Positions 43,613-52,892 of a stretch of DNA of 64,000 nucleotides are shown piece after piece. This DNA is from JALEFZ01 sp039820545 (GTDB lineage: Bacteria > Bacteroidota > Bacteroidia > J057), in the NCBI GenBank assembly GCA_039820545.1, contig JBCBPW010000011.1:1-64000 (forward strand), given 5' to 3'. Position numbers and translations under genes: made by a program. The number at the start of each line of letters is the position of its first letter. Position 1 is the stretch's first letter. The notes under the pieces were generated by a model that saw nothing but the letters and a program-made list of their open reading frames with translations, did no database searches and was not told the origin of the DNA.

Positions 43613-44278
43613 ATGAAAAAAATACCCAGGATTATTCAGCGATATCACCCACAGTTTATGTGGAGGGTACCGTCGCATGATCGCGTATTATACCTTACGT
43701 TTGACGACGGGCCTCAGGAAGGAATCACAGAATGGGTACTGGATACATTGGAGTTATTTGAGGTGAAAGCGACCTTTTTTCTATTGGGGAAGCATGTCAA
43801 GCAGTATCCTGGGATCGTGCACCGCATGATTGATAGTGGGCATAGCATAGGGAATCATGGCTATGCGCATATAGATGGATGGAAAGCACCTTTGAGAACG
43901 TACCTATTGGATTTTTTGCGTGCCAAGCAGACCATTTTTGAGTACACAGGTGTCCACACACGGTTGTTTCGCCCTGCTTATGCGCATATTACCCAGACCA
44001 AGGCGCAATACATTCTTCGTAGTCATCAGATCATCATGATGGACGTCATGAGCGGCGATTTTGATTCTTCCCTTAGTGGAGAAGCTGTGACGAGGGGGGT
44101 GATCCAAGCGGCAACACCTGGTTCTATTTTGCTATTCCACGACAATTTAAAAGCTAAGGACCGTCTGAGAATTGCATTGCCGCGTGTATTGAAACATTTT
44201 CAAGAGAAAGGATACGAGTTTAGGCCCATCGTAGACCAGACTTTTAGGTCATTACCACCTGTTCAGATCAGGGATTGA
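43613..44278 (+). CDS. Polysaccharide deacetylase (NodB fold)
   Basis: 221 residues from ATG 43613; the frame extends 15 codons further up, but those residues are unlike the family. NodB homology motifs: 'LYLTFDDGPQEGITEWVL' (motif 1, catalytic Asp and metal Asp), 'HSIGNHGYAHIDGW' (metal His pair, H-x4-H-x3-H region) and 'RLFRPAYAHI' (motif 3, with Ala where Pro-x-G is common). 'ILLFHDN' supplies the last His. It likely deacetylates N-acetylglucosamine in peptidoglycan or an exopolysaccharide. There is no signal peptide. Confidence 0.8.
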   Translation: MKKIPRIIQRYHPQFMWRVPSHDRVLYLTFDDGPQEGITEWVLDTLELFEVKATFFLLGKHVKQYPGIVHRMIDSGHSIGNHGYAHIDGWKAPLRTYLLDFLRAKQTIFEYTGVHTRLFRPAYAHITQTKAQYILRSHQIIMMDVMSGDFDSSLSGEAVTRGVIQAATPGSILLFHDNLKAKDRLRIALPRVLKHFQEKGYEFRPIVDQTFRSLPPVQIRD

Positions 44279-44291
44279 TACGATTGCTTCC

Positions 44292-44954
44292 CTACCTTCT
44301 TCTGACGAGTTCGAGCAGTTCATTCATGATCATGGCTGTAGCTCCCCATATAGGATGCGGGCCTACTTCGAAGGAGGGAACCAGAATCCTAAGTCCTGAA
44401 CCCAGCCGCATAGGAATTTTTTGCAGAGCCTGAGGAGCGAGAAGATCCTTGAGGCACACTTCCATAATTTCTGCTACTTCGCTCTCCCTTGCTCTAAAGT
44501 GAGGCTTTTTATGGGTGTAGGCAAGGATAGGATAAATGAGAAAATTGCTTACAGGAATGTATAGTTCGGTCAATTCGCCTAAGACTTCTACTTTTTCTGG
44601 AAGGATATCCAACTCCTCTTGTGCTTCTCTAAGCGCGGTAAATGTAGGATTTTGGTCTTTTTCTTCCATCCTTCCACCTGGAAAAGAGATCTCTCCTGAG
44701 TGGGTTTTGTCTCCTTTCACGCGGAGCATGAGCGCCACATGCCACTGACTATACTTAGGGTATAGCAGAATCAATACAGCACTCTTTTGAGAACCTGGTG
44801 GGGTTTGCCAATGTGAAGGAATCTGATTAGCAGAGACAGCCATGTGAGCTGCTATTCCTGGAAGCGGAGGAGCAGACTGCTCATGCAATTGATGCACAAG
44901 ATGACGGATTAATCCAAAATCAATGGGAGAGAATATGCGTTGTAGTCTCGTCAT
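44292..44954 (-). CDS. NUDIX hydrolase, CoA pyrophosphatase type
   Basis: 220 residues. It hydrolyses the pyrophosphate of CoA derivatives or other nucleoside diphosphates. The CoA-type signature 'LMLRVKGDKTHSGEISFPGG' is followed by the NUDIX box 'GGRMEEKDQNPTFTALREAQ' and then EELDI, with the REx2EE metal ligands. Second gene of a tandem pair, 45 bp after its paralogue. Its stop lies 13 bp from the convergent deacetylase stop. Confidence 0.85.
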   Translation of the reverse strand: MTRLQRIFSPIDFGLIRHLVHQLHEQSAPPLPGIAAHMAVSANQIPSHWQTPPGSQKSAVLILLYPKYSQWHVALMLRVKGDKTHSGEISFPGGRMEEKDQNPTFTALREAQEELDILPEKVEVLGELTELYIPVSNFLIYPILAYTHKKPHFRARESEVAEIMEVCLKDLLAPQALQKIPMRLGSGLRILVPSFEVGPHPIWGATAMIMNELLELVRRR

Positions 44955-44999
44955 AAAGTATCAGCTTGCATGCCTTGATGCTCAGATAATGGACCTACT

Positions 45000-45653
45000 T
45001 CAATTTATCATTTCTTTTACTAAACTGAAAAACTCAGCCAGAATCATAGACGTGCCACCCCACACGATGTGGCGATCCGATACTACATAGCCAGGTGTTT
45101 CAAACGTGAATCCTCCAGCGTTTCGCATAGGCTGAATTTTCCTCGTCGCGTCTTTCAGAAAGACATCCATTGATACCTCGATGATCTCTGCTACCTCGAC
45201 AGGATCTGCAACAAAGTCGGGACGCTTATCCATAAACCCTACTGTTGGGAATACTTGAAAGTTGCTAGGAATGATGTATATCTCACTCAAAGAACCCAGG
45301 ATGTGTACATTTTCTGGCACAATTCCCATTTCCTCATGCGCTTCACGCAAGGCTGTGGCGTGGTGGTCTTTATCTGTAGGCTCGACTCGCCCCCCTGGTA
45401 GACTGATCTGTCCTCCATGTACACGTCCGTCCTCCGAACGCTTCATAAGTGGGATATGTAGTGTTCCTTCGTGTAGATAGAGAAGGACCAGGACGGCTGC
45501 TTGTTTCGCATCTGAGGGGACCTTTATCTTGAGTCCTTCCTTTGCATGCTTTTGAAACAGAGGGGGCGCCATCTCTAGATGTGCATCGATACCTGGAAGA
45601 GGCTGTTGTAGACGAGTCGTGAGGCTTTCCAGCAATCGAGGTGAGTATTTCAT
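45000..45653 (-). CDS. NUDIX hydrolase, CoA pyrophosphatase type, paralogue
   Basis: 217 residues, the same plan as its neighbour. 'PLMKRSEDGRVHGGQISLPGG' region then 'GGRVEPTDKDHHATALREAH' and EEMGI complete a full NUDIX box. The N-termini of both copies share 'LPGIDAHLEMAPP' / 'LPGIAAHMAVSAN'. An intact active site in both copies suggests they have diverged in substrate rather than one decaying. Divergent from the S37-like peptidase gene. Confidence 0.85.
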   Translation of the reverse strand: MKYSPRLLESLTTRLQQPLPGIDAHLEMAPPLFQKHAKEGLKIKVPSDAKQAAVLVLLYLHEGTLHIPLMKRSEDGRVHGGQISLPGGRVEPTDKDHHATALREAHEEMGIVPENVHILGSLSEIYIIPSNFQVFPTVGFMDKRPDFVADPVEVAEIIEVSMDVFLKDATRKIQPMRNAGGFTFETPGYVVSDRHIVWGGTSMILAEFFSLVKEMIN

Positions 45654-45773
45654 AGATTATTTTCCTGTCGTATGAGGATCGTTTCTTTGGCCCTAGAAAA
45701 TTAAGACGCAACAACAGCTACAATGTTCGGAATTCCTATTTATCTTTCCTTTCAGATTAAGAAAAATAATACT

Positions 45774-47066
45774 ATGAACTGTAACAAAACGTTGCTTATC
45801 CTCCTAATGCTTACATTGGGACAACTCACAGGAGGATACGCGCAGCTGCTCAATATGCAGTTGTTTGAGCTGGAAGATGTTATTTTTGAGAAAATCGAAA
45901 CGCCGAAGGGCTACGAATCTGCATATAAACTGAAAGTCAAGCAGCCCTTAGACCATCAGCATCCAGAGAAAGGGCATTTCTATCAGACGGTCTGGCTCTC
46001 TCACAAGGGATACGATCGTCCCACCACCATCATCACCAATGGATACTATGCACCAGCTAACCGTGTGGCTGAGATCACCGCGCTGCTCGGCGCAAACCAG
46101 GTATCTGTAGAACACCGCTATTTTGGCCCTTCTTCTCCCAAGGTCATGGATTATCAGTATTTGAACATGGAGCAGGTAGCTGCGGATCTGCATCACATAC
46201 GTACATTGCTCGGCCAAATATACCAAAAGAAGTGGGTGGCTTCTGGAATCAGTAAAGGAGGACAGACAACCATTATGTACAGATATTTTTATCCAGAGGA
46301 TGTGACTGCTAGCGTACCCTATGTTGCTCCGCTAAACTTAGCCTATGAAGATGAGCGTATCTATACCTTCCTGGATACCGTAGGGACAGATGCTTGCCGT
46401 GAAGCGATCAAAGATTTCCAGATTCGCCTGCTCAAGAATCAGAAAAAAATTATGCCTATGCTCAAGTGGTATAGCAAGGGCAAAGGCCATACGTATGAGT
46501 ATTTGGGGATGGGAGCAGCATTTGAATACGCTGTGTTGGAATACTCCTTTTCATTTTGGCAGTGGGGAGAAGACTGTGCGGATATACCTGGAAAAGACGC
46601 GACAATAGAAGAAGATTTGGCGCACTTACTGGATATAATCGAGATTGGATTTTTTGCAGATAAAGATATCGCCTACTATGCGACGCATTATTATCAGGCG
46701 GGCAACGAGTTAGGCTATTATGGATATGCGACAGAAGCATTTGCCAAATATCTCAAAGCCCTACCGACAGATCCACATCCACATGCCGTATTTCCCCCTA
46801 AGAAGGAAGCCATTCCCTATGAGGGTAAGCTAGCCCAGGACGTTTCGAAATGGCTGGCCTCCCAAGGCAATCGCTTCATCTATATCTACGGCGGAAATGA
46901 TACATGGTCTGCCACGCGTGTGCCTGAATCCGATAAGGTAGACGCGCTGTGGTACGTCATGCCAGGAAAACATCACGGAAATGCTCGAATCCGTAATCTC
47001 AGCAAGTCCCAAAAGCGTGAAATGATTGAGAAATTGGAATCCTGGCTAGAGCAGGATCTTCGTTAG
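45774..47066 (+). CDS. Secreted serine peptidase, PS-10/S37-like
   Basis: 430 residues from ATG 45774, where a signal peptide starts (MNCNKTLLILLMLTLGQLTG). Alpha/beta-hydrolase type: 'VEHRYFGPSSP', nucleophile Ser160 in 'VASGISKGGQTTIMYRYFYP', a late Asp in 'IYIYGGNDTWSA' and the His in 'MPGKHHGNAR'. The SKGG elbow and the neighbouring RYFYP match the S37 (tripeptidyl aminopeptidase PS-10) family, with S28 as the close alternative. It probably releases small peptides from N-termini outside the inner membrane. Confidence 0.8.
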   Translation: MNCNKTLLILLMLTLGQLTGGYAQLLNMQLFELEDVIFEKIETPKGYESAYKLKVKQPLDHQHPEKGHFYQTVWLSHKGYDRPTTIITNGYYAPANRVAEITALLGANQVSVEHRYFGPSSPKVMDYQYLNMEQVAADLHHIRTLLGQIYQKKWVASGISKGGQTTIMYRYFYPEDVTASVPYVAPLNLAYEDERIYTFLDTVGTDACREAIKDFQIRLLKNQKKIMPMLKWYSKGKGHTYEYLGMGAAFEYAVLEYSFSFWQWGEDCADIPGKDATIEEDLAHLLDIIEIGFFADKDIAYYATHYYQAGNELGYYGYATEAFAKYLKALPTDPHPHAVFPPKKEAIPYEGKLAQDVSKWLASQGNRFIYIYGGNDTWSATRVPESDKVDALWYVMPGKHHGNARIRNLSKSQKREMIEKLESWLEQDLR

Positions 47067-47106
47067 GAAGTAGTGGGAAGTTTCAAACATGGTCTCAGGC
47101 TATTTC

Positions 47107-47499
47107 CTAGTCCACTCCCCATAGTTTGTCTTCGTCGAGTGTGTACTCGGCGAAGACAATTTCTTCTCCGTTTCGACTGATGATCGTGAATCCTACTTCT
47201 TTGCCCAAGTCGTATACTTTGGGTGCAAGTAAAGGGTCTATGGTATAAAAATCTGTAATGACTTTTTGCTTCAGGTCTCGTTCGAGTTCATGAATGCTCA
47301 TCAGAAAATCATCCAAAATATCATCTCGTGAAATCATTTTAGCTAGTGTTTCGGGTGACATTTGGAGACCTAAATCATTGATCATGACTTTGGCGTCTTC
47401 GAGTTTGTATCGACTACCTGCACTCGTGGTCGTGAATCGGGGGATGACACTTTTGATTAGACGTTTGAGTCTTTTAAAATCGCCAGAAAAATCTTCCAT
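47107..47499 (-). CDS. Hypothetical protein
   Basis: 130 residues, charged, without signal peptide or membrane segment. It starts 7 bp after the stop of the DEDD exonuclease gene, so both are in one transcript. The sequence ('FKRLKRLIKSVIPRFTTTSA', 'DEDKLWGVD' at the end) matches no family I know. A role connected with the exonuclease is only a guess from the spacing. Confidence 0.55.
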   Translation of the reverse strand: MEDFSGDFKRLKRLIKSVIPRFTTTSAGSRYKLEDAKVMINDLGLQMSPETLAKMISRDDILDDFLMSIHELERDLKQKVITDFYTIDPLLAPKVYDLGKEVGFTIISRNGEEIVFAEYTLDEDKLWGVD

Positions 47500-47506
47500 A
47501 AAAGTT

Positions 47507-48223
47507 CTAGGTATTTGCTATTAAGGGTAATCTAGACATGCGGAGTACAACTTGGGCTGTTGTCACGACATCTTTCTCACAGTAGATCTTGATACGTTCT
47601 AGATCTTTTTCTTCCCAGAATACAGCCCGAACTTGAGAGCCGTCCATATCATCTTTGGGAGAAGGAATATCTAGAATTCCTGCTAGGAGATCCAGACTTG
47701 TGTAGGACTTATAGTCTCCAAATTTCCAGAGCTCCATGGTATCTACGAAGGGCGTTTCCCAGGGTTTTTTTCCTTGGACTTGTAAGACATAGGGAATCTT
47801 AAGACCACGGACGACATATCTTCTTCCAAGAAAGGGGAAGTCAAATTCTTTTCCATTGTGTGCACAAATCCTGCGCTCTTTTTTGGCTCTTGTGAATTTT
47901 TCTAGCATCTCTCCAAACGCTTGCAACACTTTTTCTTCCTCCTCATAGCAGTAAGACTTCATGGAGATTTCAGGTACACCATGCTCATTGAATCTTATAT
48001 AGCCACAGGAAATGCATACGACTTGTGCAAATTCTGCGTGAATCCCTGCTTTTTGGAGGAAAGCTTCTTCGGGTGTAAGTGTCTCATCTTGGCGGATATA
48101 TTTTTTGGACTTGGAAACCCATAAATCCTGCATGCGGGGAGACAATTGATCGAATTGGGGGGCTAAAGGAGCCGTTTCAATATCTAGAAATAGGAGGTTT
48201 TCAATTTCACCAGTAGAAAACAT
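47507..48223 (-). CDS. 3'-5' exonuclease, DEDD family (PolB-exonuclease-like)
   Basis: 238 residues. RNase H-like exonuclease. ExoI motif 'LLFLDIETAPLAP' (Asp, Glu), ExoII 'ICAHNGKEFDFPFLGRR' (Asp) and ExoIII 'IYCEKDVVTTAQVVLRM' (Asp). This set matches the predicted 3'-5' exonucleases related to the proofreading domain of family B DNA polymerases. There is no polymerase domain. It likely acts in nucleic-acid repair or RNA turnover. First of a two-gene unit. Confidence 0.8.
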   Translation of the reverse strand: MFSTGEIENLLFLDIETAPLAPQFDQLSPRMQDLWVSKSKKYIRQDETLTPEEAFLQKAGIHAEFAQVVCISCGYIRFNEHGVPEISMKSYCYEEEEKVLQAFGEMLEKFTRAKKERRICAHNGKEFDFPFLGRRYVVRGLKIPYVLQVQGKKPWETPFVDTMELWKFGDYKSYTSLDLLAGILDIPSPKDDMDGSQVRAVFWEEKDLERIKIYCEKDVVTTAQVVLRMSRLPLIANT

Positions 48224-48469
48224 AGGAGTTCATTAACAAAATGTAGGACAATACAGCGTATTCCTCAATCTCAATTAGAATGGATCAGAAAGCGCTTGAA
48301 AGGCTTGATTGTGGAACGACACAATGACTCTGGCCTTCTCACAATATAGTAAATATGTATATATGTTTGTCTATTGTCTTTGGGAGGCTGCTTGGATTTG
48401 ATGATCCTGTCTCCTTGGGTGAACCTATGTGCGAGGCAAAGAGAAGTAGGGGCTAGCGCTCCTTGTTTT
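48224..48469. other. Intergenic region before the ndh terminator
   Basis: About 250 bp holding the unseen promoter of the exonuclease gene. A minus frame of 87 codons (48271-48534) runs through the ndh terminator and is judged spurious. Nothing else recognised. Confidence 0.35.
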
Positions 48470-48509
48470 ACCAAAAAGTGTGTCATCCCACCTGTAGAAT
48501 GACACACTT
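48470..48509 (-). terminator. Terminator of the NDH-2 gene
   Basis: AAGTGTGTCAT (48476-48486) pairs perfectly over 11 bp with ATGACACACTT (48499-48509), loop 12 nt. On minus the stem is followed by TTTGG after the stem T's. It lies 22 bp downstream of the ndh stop. Confidence 0.8.
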
Positions 48510-48530
48510 CTAGATCTATCTTTGTGTAGC

Positions 48531-49856
48531 TCAAACGAGGAGCGGGTCCTTTTCCTTCGGTACTTCTTGCGCTGATGAGCGCGCTTGATGGGAGGGATTG
48601 ATGATGATCCTGACTCCTTTATCGTAGGTGAAGTAGCTCCAGACCCAGTTGATGAATACGACGGCTTTATTTCTGAATCCTATGAGATAAAGGATATGTA
48701 TAAACATCCATCCCATCCATGCGATGAGCCCTTTGAGGTGGAGTTTTCCCATATCGAGGACGGCTTTATTTCGACCGATGGTCGCCATCGACCCTTTGTC
48801 AAAGTATTGGAACGCCTTGAGCGGGGCGCCTTTTGCCATCTTGGGAAGATTTTGTGACAGAGTGGTACCCATTTGCATGGCGACCTGTGCGACCCCTGGA
48901 TGACCCTTGGGATAGTCCTCAGTCTCCATATAGGCTACATCACCGATGGCAAAGAGGTTGTTGTATCCCTTTACACGGCTGTAAGGATCTACTGCCACGC
49001 GATTGCCACGCACGATATGCTCCTCAGGTATCCCTTCTACGATGGCTCCTTTCACACCTGCTGCCCAGATCACAGTGGAGGCCTTGATCTCTTCCCCACT
49101 TTTGACCGTCACTGTCTCCCCATCAAATTTGGTCACTAGGGTATCCAGCGATACATGGACGCCCATCTTTTCGAGAGATTCTTGTGCGCCTTTTCCAGAC
49201 CTATCCGACATACCGTTGAGTAGTCTGGGGGAAGCTTCAATCAGGTGGATATCCATCAAGGAAAAATCCAGCTCAGGATAATCATTGGGGAGAATGTGTC
49301 GCTTGAGTTCTGCGAGTGCGCCAGCAGTTTCTACACCTGTCGGTCCACCTCCTACTACGACAAACCCCATCAGGGTATCCTGGATATCTGTCTCTGTATA
49401 GTCGTGCGCGTGTTCGAAATTTTGTAAAATGAGACTTCGTAGATCCATCGCTTCAGGAATAGACTTCATGCCCAATGCGTTAGCTTCAATCTCTTTATTT
49501 CCAAAGAAGTTGGTCTGGCTTCCTGTAGCCACTACCAGATAATCGTAGTCAATCTCTCCAAGAGAGGTTTCGATTAGATTATCTTCAGGATATACTTTAT
49601 GGACCTCCGCCATCCGAAAGATGAAGTTCTTTTGCTTGGCAAACATCTTACGGAGCGGAAACGCGATAGAATCTGGCTCTAAACCACCAGAGGCGACTTG
49701 ATACAATAAGGGTTGAAAAGTATGATAGTTGTTTCGGTCAATCATGACCACCTGAAAGGGACTATTTTTTAACCCTTTTGCTAGGAGAATCCCACCGAAT
49801 CCACCGCCAATGATGACAACGCGAGGGAGATCTGACAGGGGAAGATTAGCTTTCAT
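48531..49856 (-). CDS. ndh: Type II NADH:quinone oxidoreductase
   Basis: 441 residues from ATG 49856 (an upstream TTG is rejected). NDH-2 transfers electrons from NADH to quinone without pumping protons, peripheral on the inner membrane. FAD motif 'VVIIGGGFGGILLAKGL' near the start, 'YHTFQPLLYQVASGGLEPDS' (conserved in NDH-2), NADH motif 'VVVGGGPTGVETAGALAEL', 'NNLFAIGDVA' (FAD). A hydrophobic C-terminal part ('LIAWMGWMFIHILYLIGFRN') anchors it in the membrane. Own terminator downstream. Confidence 0.9.
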   Translation of the reverse strand: MKANLPLSDLPRVVIIGGGFGGILLAKGLKNSPFQVVMIDRNNYHTFQPLLYQVASGGLEPDSIAFPLRKMFAKQKNFIFRMAEVHKVYPEDNLIETSLGEIDYDYLVVATGSQTNFFGNKEIEANALGMKSIPEAMDLRSLILQNFEHAHDYTETDIQDTLMGFVVVGGGPTGVETAGALAELKRHILPNDYPELDFSLMDIHLIEASPRLLNGMSDRSGKGAQESLEKMGVHVSLDTLVTKFDGETVTVKSGEEIKASTVIWAAGVKGAIVEGIPEEHIVRGNRVAVDPYSRVKGYNNLFAIGDVAYMETEDYPKGHPGVAQVAMQMGTTLSQNLPKMAKGAPLKAFQYFDKGSMATIGRNKAVLDMGKLHLKGLIAWMGWMFIHILYLIGFRNKAVVFINWVWSYFTYDKGVRIIINPSHQARSSAQEVPKEKDPLLV

Positions 49857-50027
49857 AAATTTCAATTATTTTTGGAAGTATGCATTCATATGTACGAAAA
49901 ATCATGCCTGATGTTGGTTTTTGCGTGTCTTTTGTGTGAGAAATATCACTGCTTAAGAAGCCATTCCAACAATTGGGGTTCCAAAATACTTTAGTATTTT
50001 CGACCCTCAATAAACTAACTACTTGGC

Positions 50028-51140
50028 ATGAGCATTCGTTTTCATTCCCTTGCTATTGACGAAATATTTGACGAAACATCTGACGCTTATTCGGTCTTTT
50101 TTCAGAAGCCTGATCTGGAAGAGTTTACCTATAAGCCAGGACAATATTTGACACTCAAGGTTCCTTATCAAGGCGAGCTTCTTCGACGTGCATTTTCCCT
50201 TTCTTCCTCCCCTTGCTCAGACGATCGTCTCAGCGTCACGATCAAGCGCGTAGAGGGCGGACGTATTTCCAATCATATTCGCGATGTCCTCAAGGCAGGC
50301 GATCAGGTAGAAGTATTACCTCCTATGGGCAACTTCTATGTAGAGACAGATCCTACACACGCCATTCATTACATACTGATTGGAGCTGGAAGCGGGATTA
50401 CGCCGCTTATGTCGATCCTAAAGACGGTCATGGAGGAGGAACCGCTCAGTAAGGTGAGTCTTTGGTATGGCAATAGGACAGAAGATACGATCATCTTCTT
50501 TGACAAACTCCAAAAGCTACAAGTCCAATATGAAGGCCGACTTGAAGTGTATCATACACTCTCGCAACCTTCTGAGGGGTGGAAAGGAGGGAAAGGCAGG
50601 TTAGATCAAGCGCGCGTTTATCAGATGGTATCGGATCTATTCATGACAGATGAATATCGAAAAAAATACTATATCTGTGGACCTGATGGCCTGATGCAAG
50701 ATGCACAGACGGCACTCGACAAGCATGCGGTCAACCCAGGAGATGTCCATCGTGAGTATTATTCTGCTCCCCTGCCCAAGGCAGAAGAATTAGAAGCACA
50801 AGCGAAAGAAACGGAAGTCGCGGATGGGAAGGTATTTCGTGATGGAGACAAGGTCTACACGGTAGAAGCGCAGGACATCACGATTACCCTGAATGGAGAG
50901 GAGACGCAGGTTCCTGTCAGTCCAGACCATTATATATTGGACGCTGCATTGGACGCTAAGCTCGATCCTCCCTTTGCCTGTCAGGCGGGAATTTGTACCA
51001 CATGCAGAGCGTATCTACATGCAGGAGAGGTCGCCATGGATGAATCAGAAGGACTCAGCGAAACCGAGATCAATGAAGGCTTTATCTTGACTTGTCGATC
51101 ACATCCCTTGACGCCTGGTGTCGAGATTGAGTTCAAGTAA
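50028..51140 (+). CDS. Flavin reductase with 2Fe-2S ferredoxin domain, PaaE-like
   Basis: 370 residues. An FNR-type FAD domain ('RRAFSLSSSPCSD' and 'GGRISNHIRD'), an NAD(P)H domain ('HYILIGAGSGITPLMSILK', 'KYYICGPDGLMQDAQ') and a C-terminal plant-type [2Fe-2S] domain ('FACQAGICTTCRAYL' then 'FILTCRSHP', the C-x4-C-x2-C...C set). This order is that of PaaE, the reductase of phenylacetyl-CoA epoxidase, and of related oxygenase reductases. No paa genes are nearby, so its oxygenase partner is unknown. Divergent from ndh. Confidence 0.85.
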   Translation: MSIRFHSLAIDEIFDETSDAYSVFFQKPDLEEFTYKPGQYLTLKVPYQGELLRRAFSLSSSPCSDDRLSVTIKRVEGGRISNHIRDVLKAGDQVEVLPPMGNFYVETDPTHAIHYILIGAGSGITPLMSILKTVMEEEPLSKVSLWYGNRTEDTIIFFDKLQKLQVQYEGRLEVYHTLSQPSEGWKGGKGRLDQARVYQMVSDLFMTDEYRKKYYICGPDGLMQDAQTALDKHAVNPGDVHREYYSAPLPKAEELEAQAKETEVADGKVFRDGDKVYTVEAQDITITLNGEETQVPVSPDHYILDAALDAKLDPPFACQAGICTTCRAYLHAGEVAMDESEGLSETEINEGFILTCRSHPLTPGVEIEFK

Positions 51141-51179
51141 TGAGATTTTCTGTAGGATGTCCTGTCCTTATTGGACGCC

Positions 51180-52052
51180 CTATGGAAACGTATAATCCAA
51201 CGTCAGTGCGATCCTAACGATGCCGTCATTGCTGAACTGACGGACAGAGTTGGGATCTGTGCTGAAGGCATCTTTCCACTGTTGGCCATCTAGGAGGTCA
51301 CTCCCCACAAATGTGTATCGAGCTTCTATTCCGATTGCTAGATCATTGGCAAGGCGATAGCGCCCACCCAATCCCATGATAAACTGGGTGTTAAACACAT
51401 ATTTTCCTACGAAAGTCGAGTTGATAAAATCTCGCTCGGCTAGTGTTTCATAGTTTCCATCTACCAATAACTTCAGGGATTCTCGGGCTTTCTGAAGATC
51501 GTCCGTGGGGATTGTGGAGTAGTCGTATATAGCACCTGCTTGATCATCATAGATATCCATTTTTGTCAGCGACAATAAGATTCCCATACCTGCTAATACA
51601 TAGGCATCCCAGTTGTCTCCACTATGGGTCAGGAATACACGATTGAGGTTGAGCTTGAACTCCAAAGCTGCATCCATAGCCGTCATTTGGTAGTTCTGGA
51701 AAATAGCCATGGTGCTATCAAACTGTCCTGTAGTATCCGTAGGACTATTGAAGATGGGATTGAAACGGAGTCCATCTGTAGGGCTAAGATCCTGTCCTGA
51801 GGCTTGACCCCAGTTGAAGGAAAAACGTATATCAAAGGGGCGTTGAATGGATTTCTGTGCATAGACTCCCACTTGGTATCCAGGAATTTGGGGTTGAATA
51901 TCTCCTTGTACCCATAGGGTTCCTAGGTTGAGGCCGAGGGCCCATCGATCATACGATGTAGAATTAATGGCCCCAAAGTATGGCTGCCCTATGAGGAGAG
52001 AGGGAAGGAGAAAGCATCCGAGGGTACAGCACAACAGGCTAACTTGCTTCAT
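51180..52052 (-). CDS. Outer membrane beta-barrel protein (porin-like)
   Basis: 290 residues with a signal peptide (MKQVSLLCCTLGCFLLPSLL). Alternating hydrophobic strands ('WALGLNLGTLWVQGDIQPQI', 'YRLANDLAIGIEARYTFVGS') and a terminal strand 'IVRIALTLDYTFP' ending in an aromatic residue mark a small outer-membrane barrel of the OmpA/PRTRC-like Bacteroidetes type. No peptidoglycan-binding domain. Convergent with the PaaE-like gene. Role unknown. Confidence 0.75.
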   Translation of the reverse strand: MKQVSLLCCTLGCFLLPSLLIGQPYFGAINSTSYDRWALGLNLGTLWVQGDIQPQIPGYQVGVYAQKSIQRPFDIRFSFNWGQASGQDLSPTDGLRFNPIFNSPTDTTGQFDSTMAIFQNYQMTAMDAALEFKLNLNRVFLTHSGDNWDAYVLAGMGILLSLTKMDIYDDQAGAIYDYSTIPTDDLQKARESLKLLVDGNYETLAERDFINSTFVGKYVFNTQFIMGLGGRYRLANDLAIGIEARYTFVGSDLLDGQQWKDAFSTDPNSVRQFSNDGIVRIALTLDYTFP

Positions 52053-52212
52053 GTGCGCGCATATTTTATGAGGGAAGATAATGTTTCCTATCTCAAAGTA
52101 AAGGGTAAATCGAAATTTCTTACAAAGAGGAATCCTTTGAGACCTAACGTAAATATATGCGACCTTAATCTGCGAGAAGAAGTAAAAAATGGCTTATGAA
52201 CGCTAAAAAAGC

Positions 52213-52238
52213 AAAAAAGCCACCCGAAGGCAGCTTTT
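52213..52238 (-). terminator. Terminator of the first ompH gene
   Basis: On minus AAAAGCTGCC-TTCG-GGTGGCTTTT, a 10-bp stem with two G-U pairs and a UUCG tetraloop, followed by TTTTTTGC (complement of 52213-52218). Confidence 0.85.
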
Positions 52239-52279
52239 ATTTACATATCTCTTACTTGCAATGTTTCTGTGAAAGAGGA

Positions 52280-52843
52280 TTAATTACCTCCAGCGGCAGC
52301 TTCTTCACTAGGAAGCTTGATTCCCAGACGTGTAGCAAGCTTCATTGTCAAGTTGTCGGATTCAGGTCCTTTTAAGATGATAGATACGCCAGAACCGTCG
52401 ATGGTATTGAAGATATAGGTATATCCTTCCTCTGTCGCCAATGCGTCGATCTCCTTTTGGATCTTGGCAACGATAGGCTCCATGAGGTCTTGACGACGGG
52501 TCATTAGCTTTTGCTGGGCTTCTCCCTGCTTCTGCTGTAGCGTTGCGTATAGCTTGTTGATCTCGTCTCTCTTTGGCTGCAACTCCGCCTCTGGCTTTCC
52601 TTGTTCCATCATTTCTTGCAACTCCGCTGCCAGTGTCTGCAAGTACTGCTCACGGCTCTGAAGATCTTCAGCAAGTTTTTTCTCTACACTCGCCAAAGTC
52701 TGATTCATGGTTTGAGTTTCAGGCATGTAGGCAAGGATCACGTTGATGTTGGCGTATCCCAACTTCAGGTTTCCTTGAGCTGATACACCCGCAAGCATAC
52801 CTGCAAAAAGGAAGATAGTAAGTACAAAAGACTTTAAGTTCAT
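52280..52843 (-). CDS. OmpH/Skp-family periplasmic chaperone
   Basis: 187 residues with a signal peptide (MNLKSFVLTIFLFAGMLAGV). Skp-like: a short beta core start 'LKLGYANINVILAYMPETQT', then a long Glu/Gln/Lys-rich coiled coil, then 'IDALATEEGYTYIFNTIDG' closing the core. Skp trimers hold unfolded outer-membrane proteins on their way to Bam. Second of two ompH genes; it has its own promoter at 52885 and terminator, and a Gly/Ala-rich tail ('SEEAAAGGN'). Confidence 0.85.
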   Translation of the reverse strand: MNLKSFVLTIFLFAGMLAGVSAQGNLKLGYANINVILAYMPETQTMNQTLASVEKKLAEDLQSREQYLQTLAAELQEMMEQGKPEAELQPKRDEINKLYATLQQKQGEAQQKLMTRRQDLMEPIVAKIQKEIDALATEEGYTYIFNTIDGSGVSIILKGPESDNLTMKLATRLGIKLPSEEAAAGGN

Positions 52844-52884
52844 AGTTTCGGTTTTACACTAATAGTTACGCAAGATAGGCGAAG

Positions 52885-52892
52885 CAAATGTA
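52885..52892 (-). promoter_or_regulatory. -7 element of the first ompH gene
   Basis: TACATTTG on minus matches TAnnTTTG, 42 nt upstream of the ATG. The rest of the 441-bp gap to the other ompH gene is AT-rich; a small palindrome ACTTCT-CT-AGAAGT lies near 53230. No ORF seen. Confidence 0.55.

Noticed and set aside
45723..45773. Upstream start for the S37-like peptidase
   Set aside because: The signal peptide begins at the ATG at 45774; the longer N-terminus would bury it.
48271..48534. 87-codon minus frame after ndh
   Set aside because: It runs through the perfect 11-bp ndh terminator, and the translation resembles nothing.
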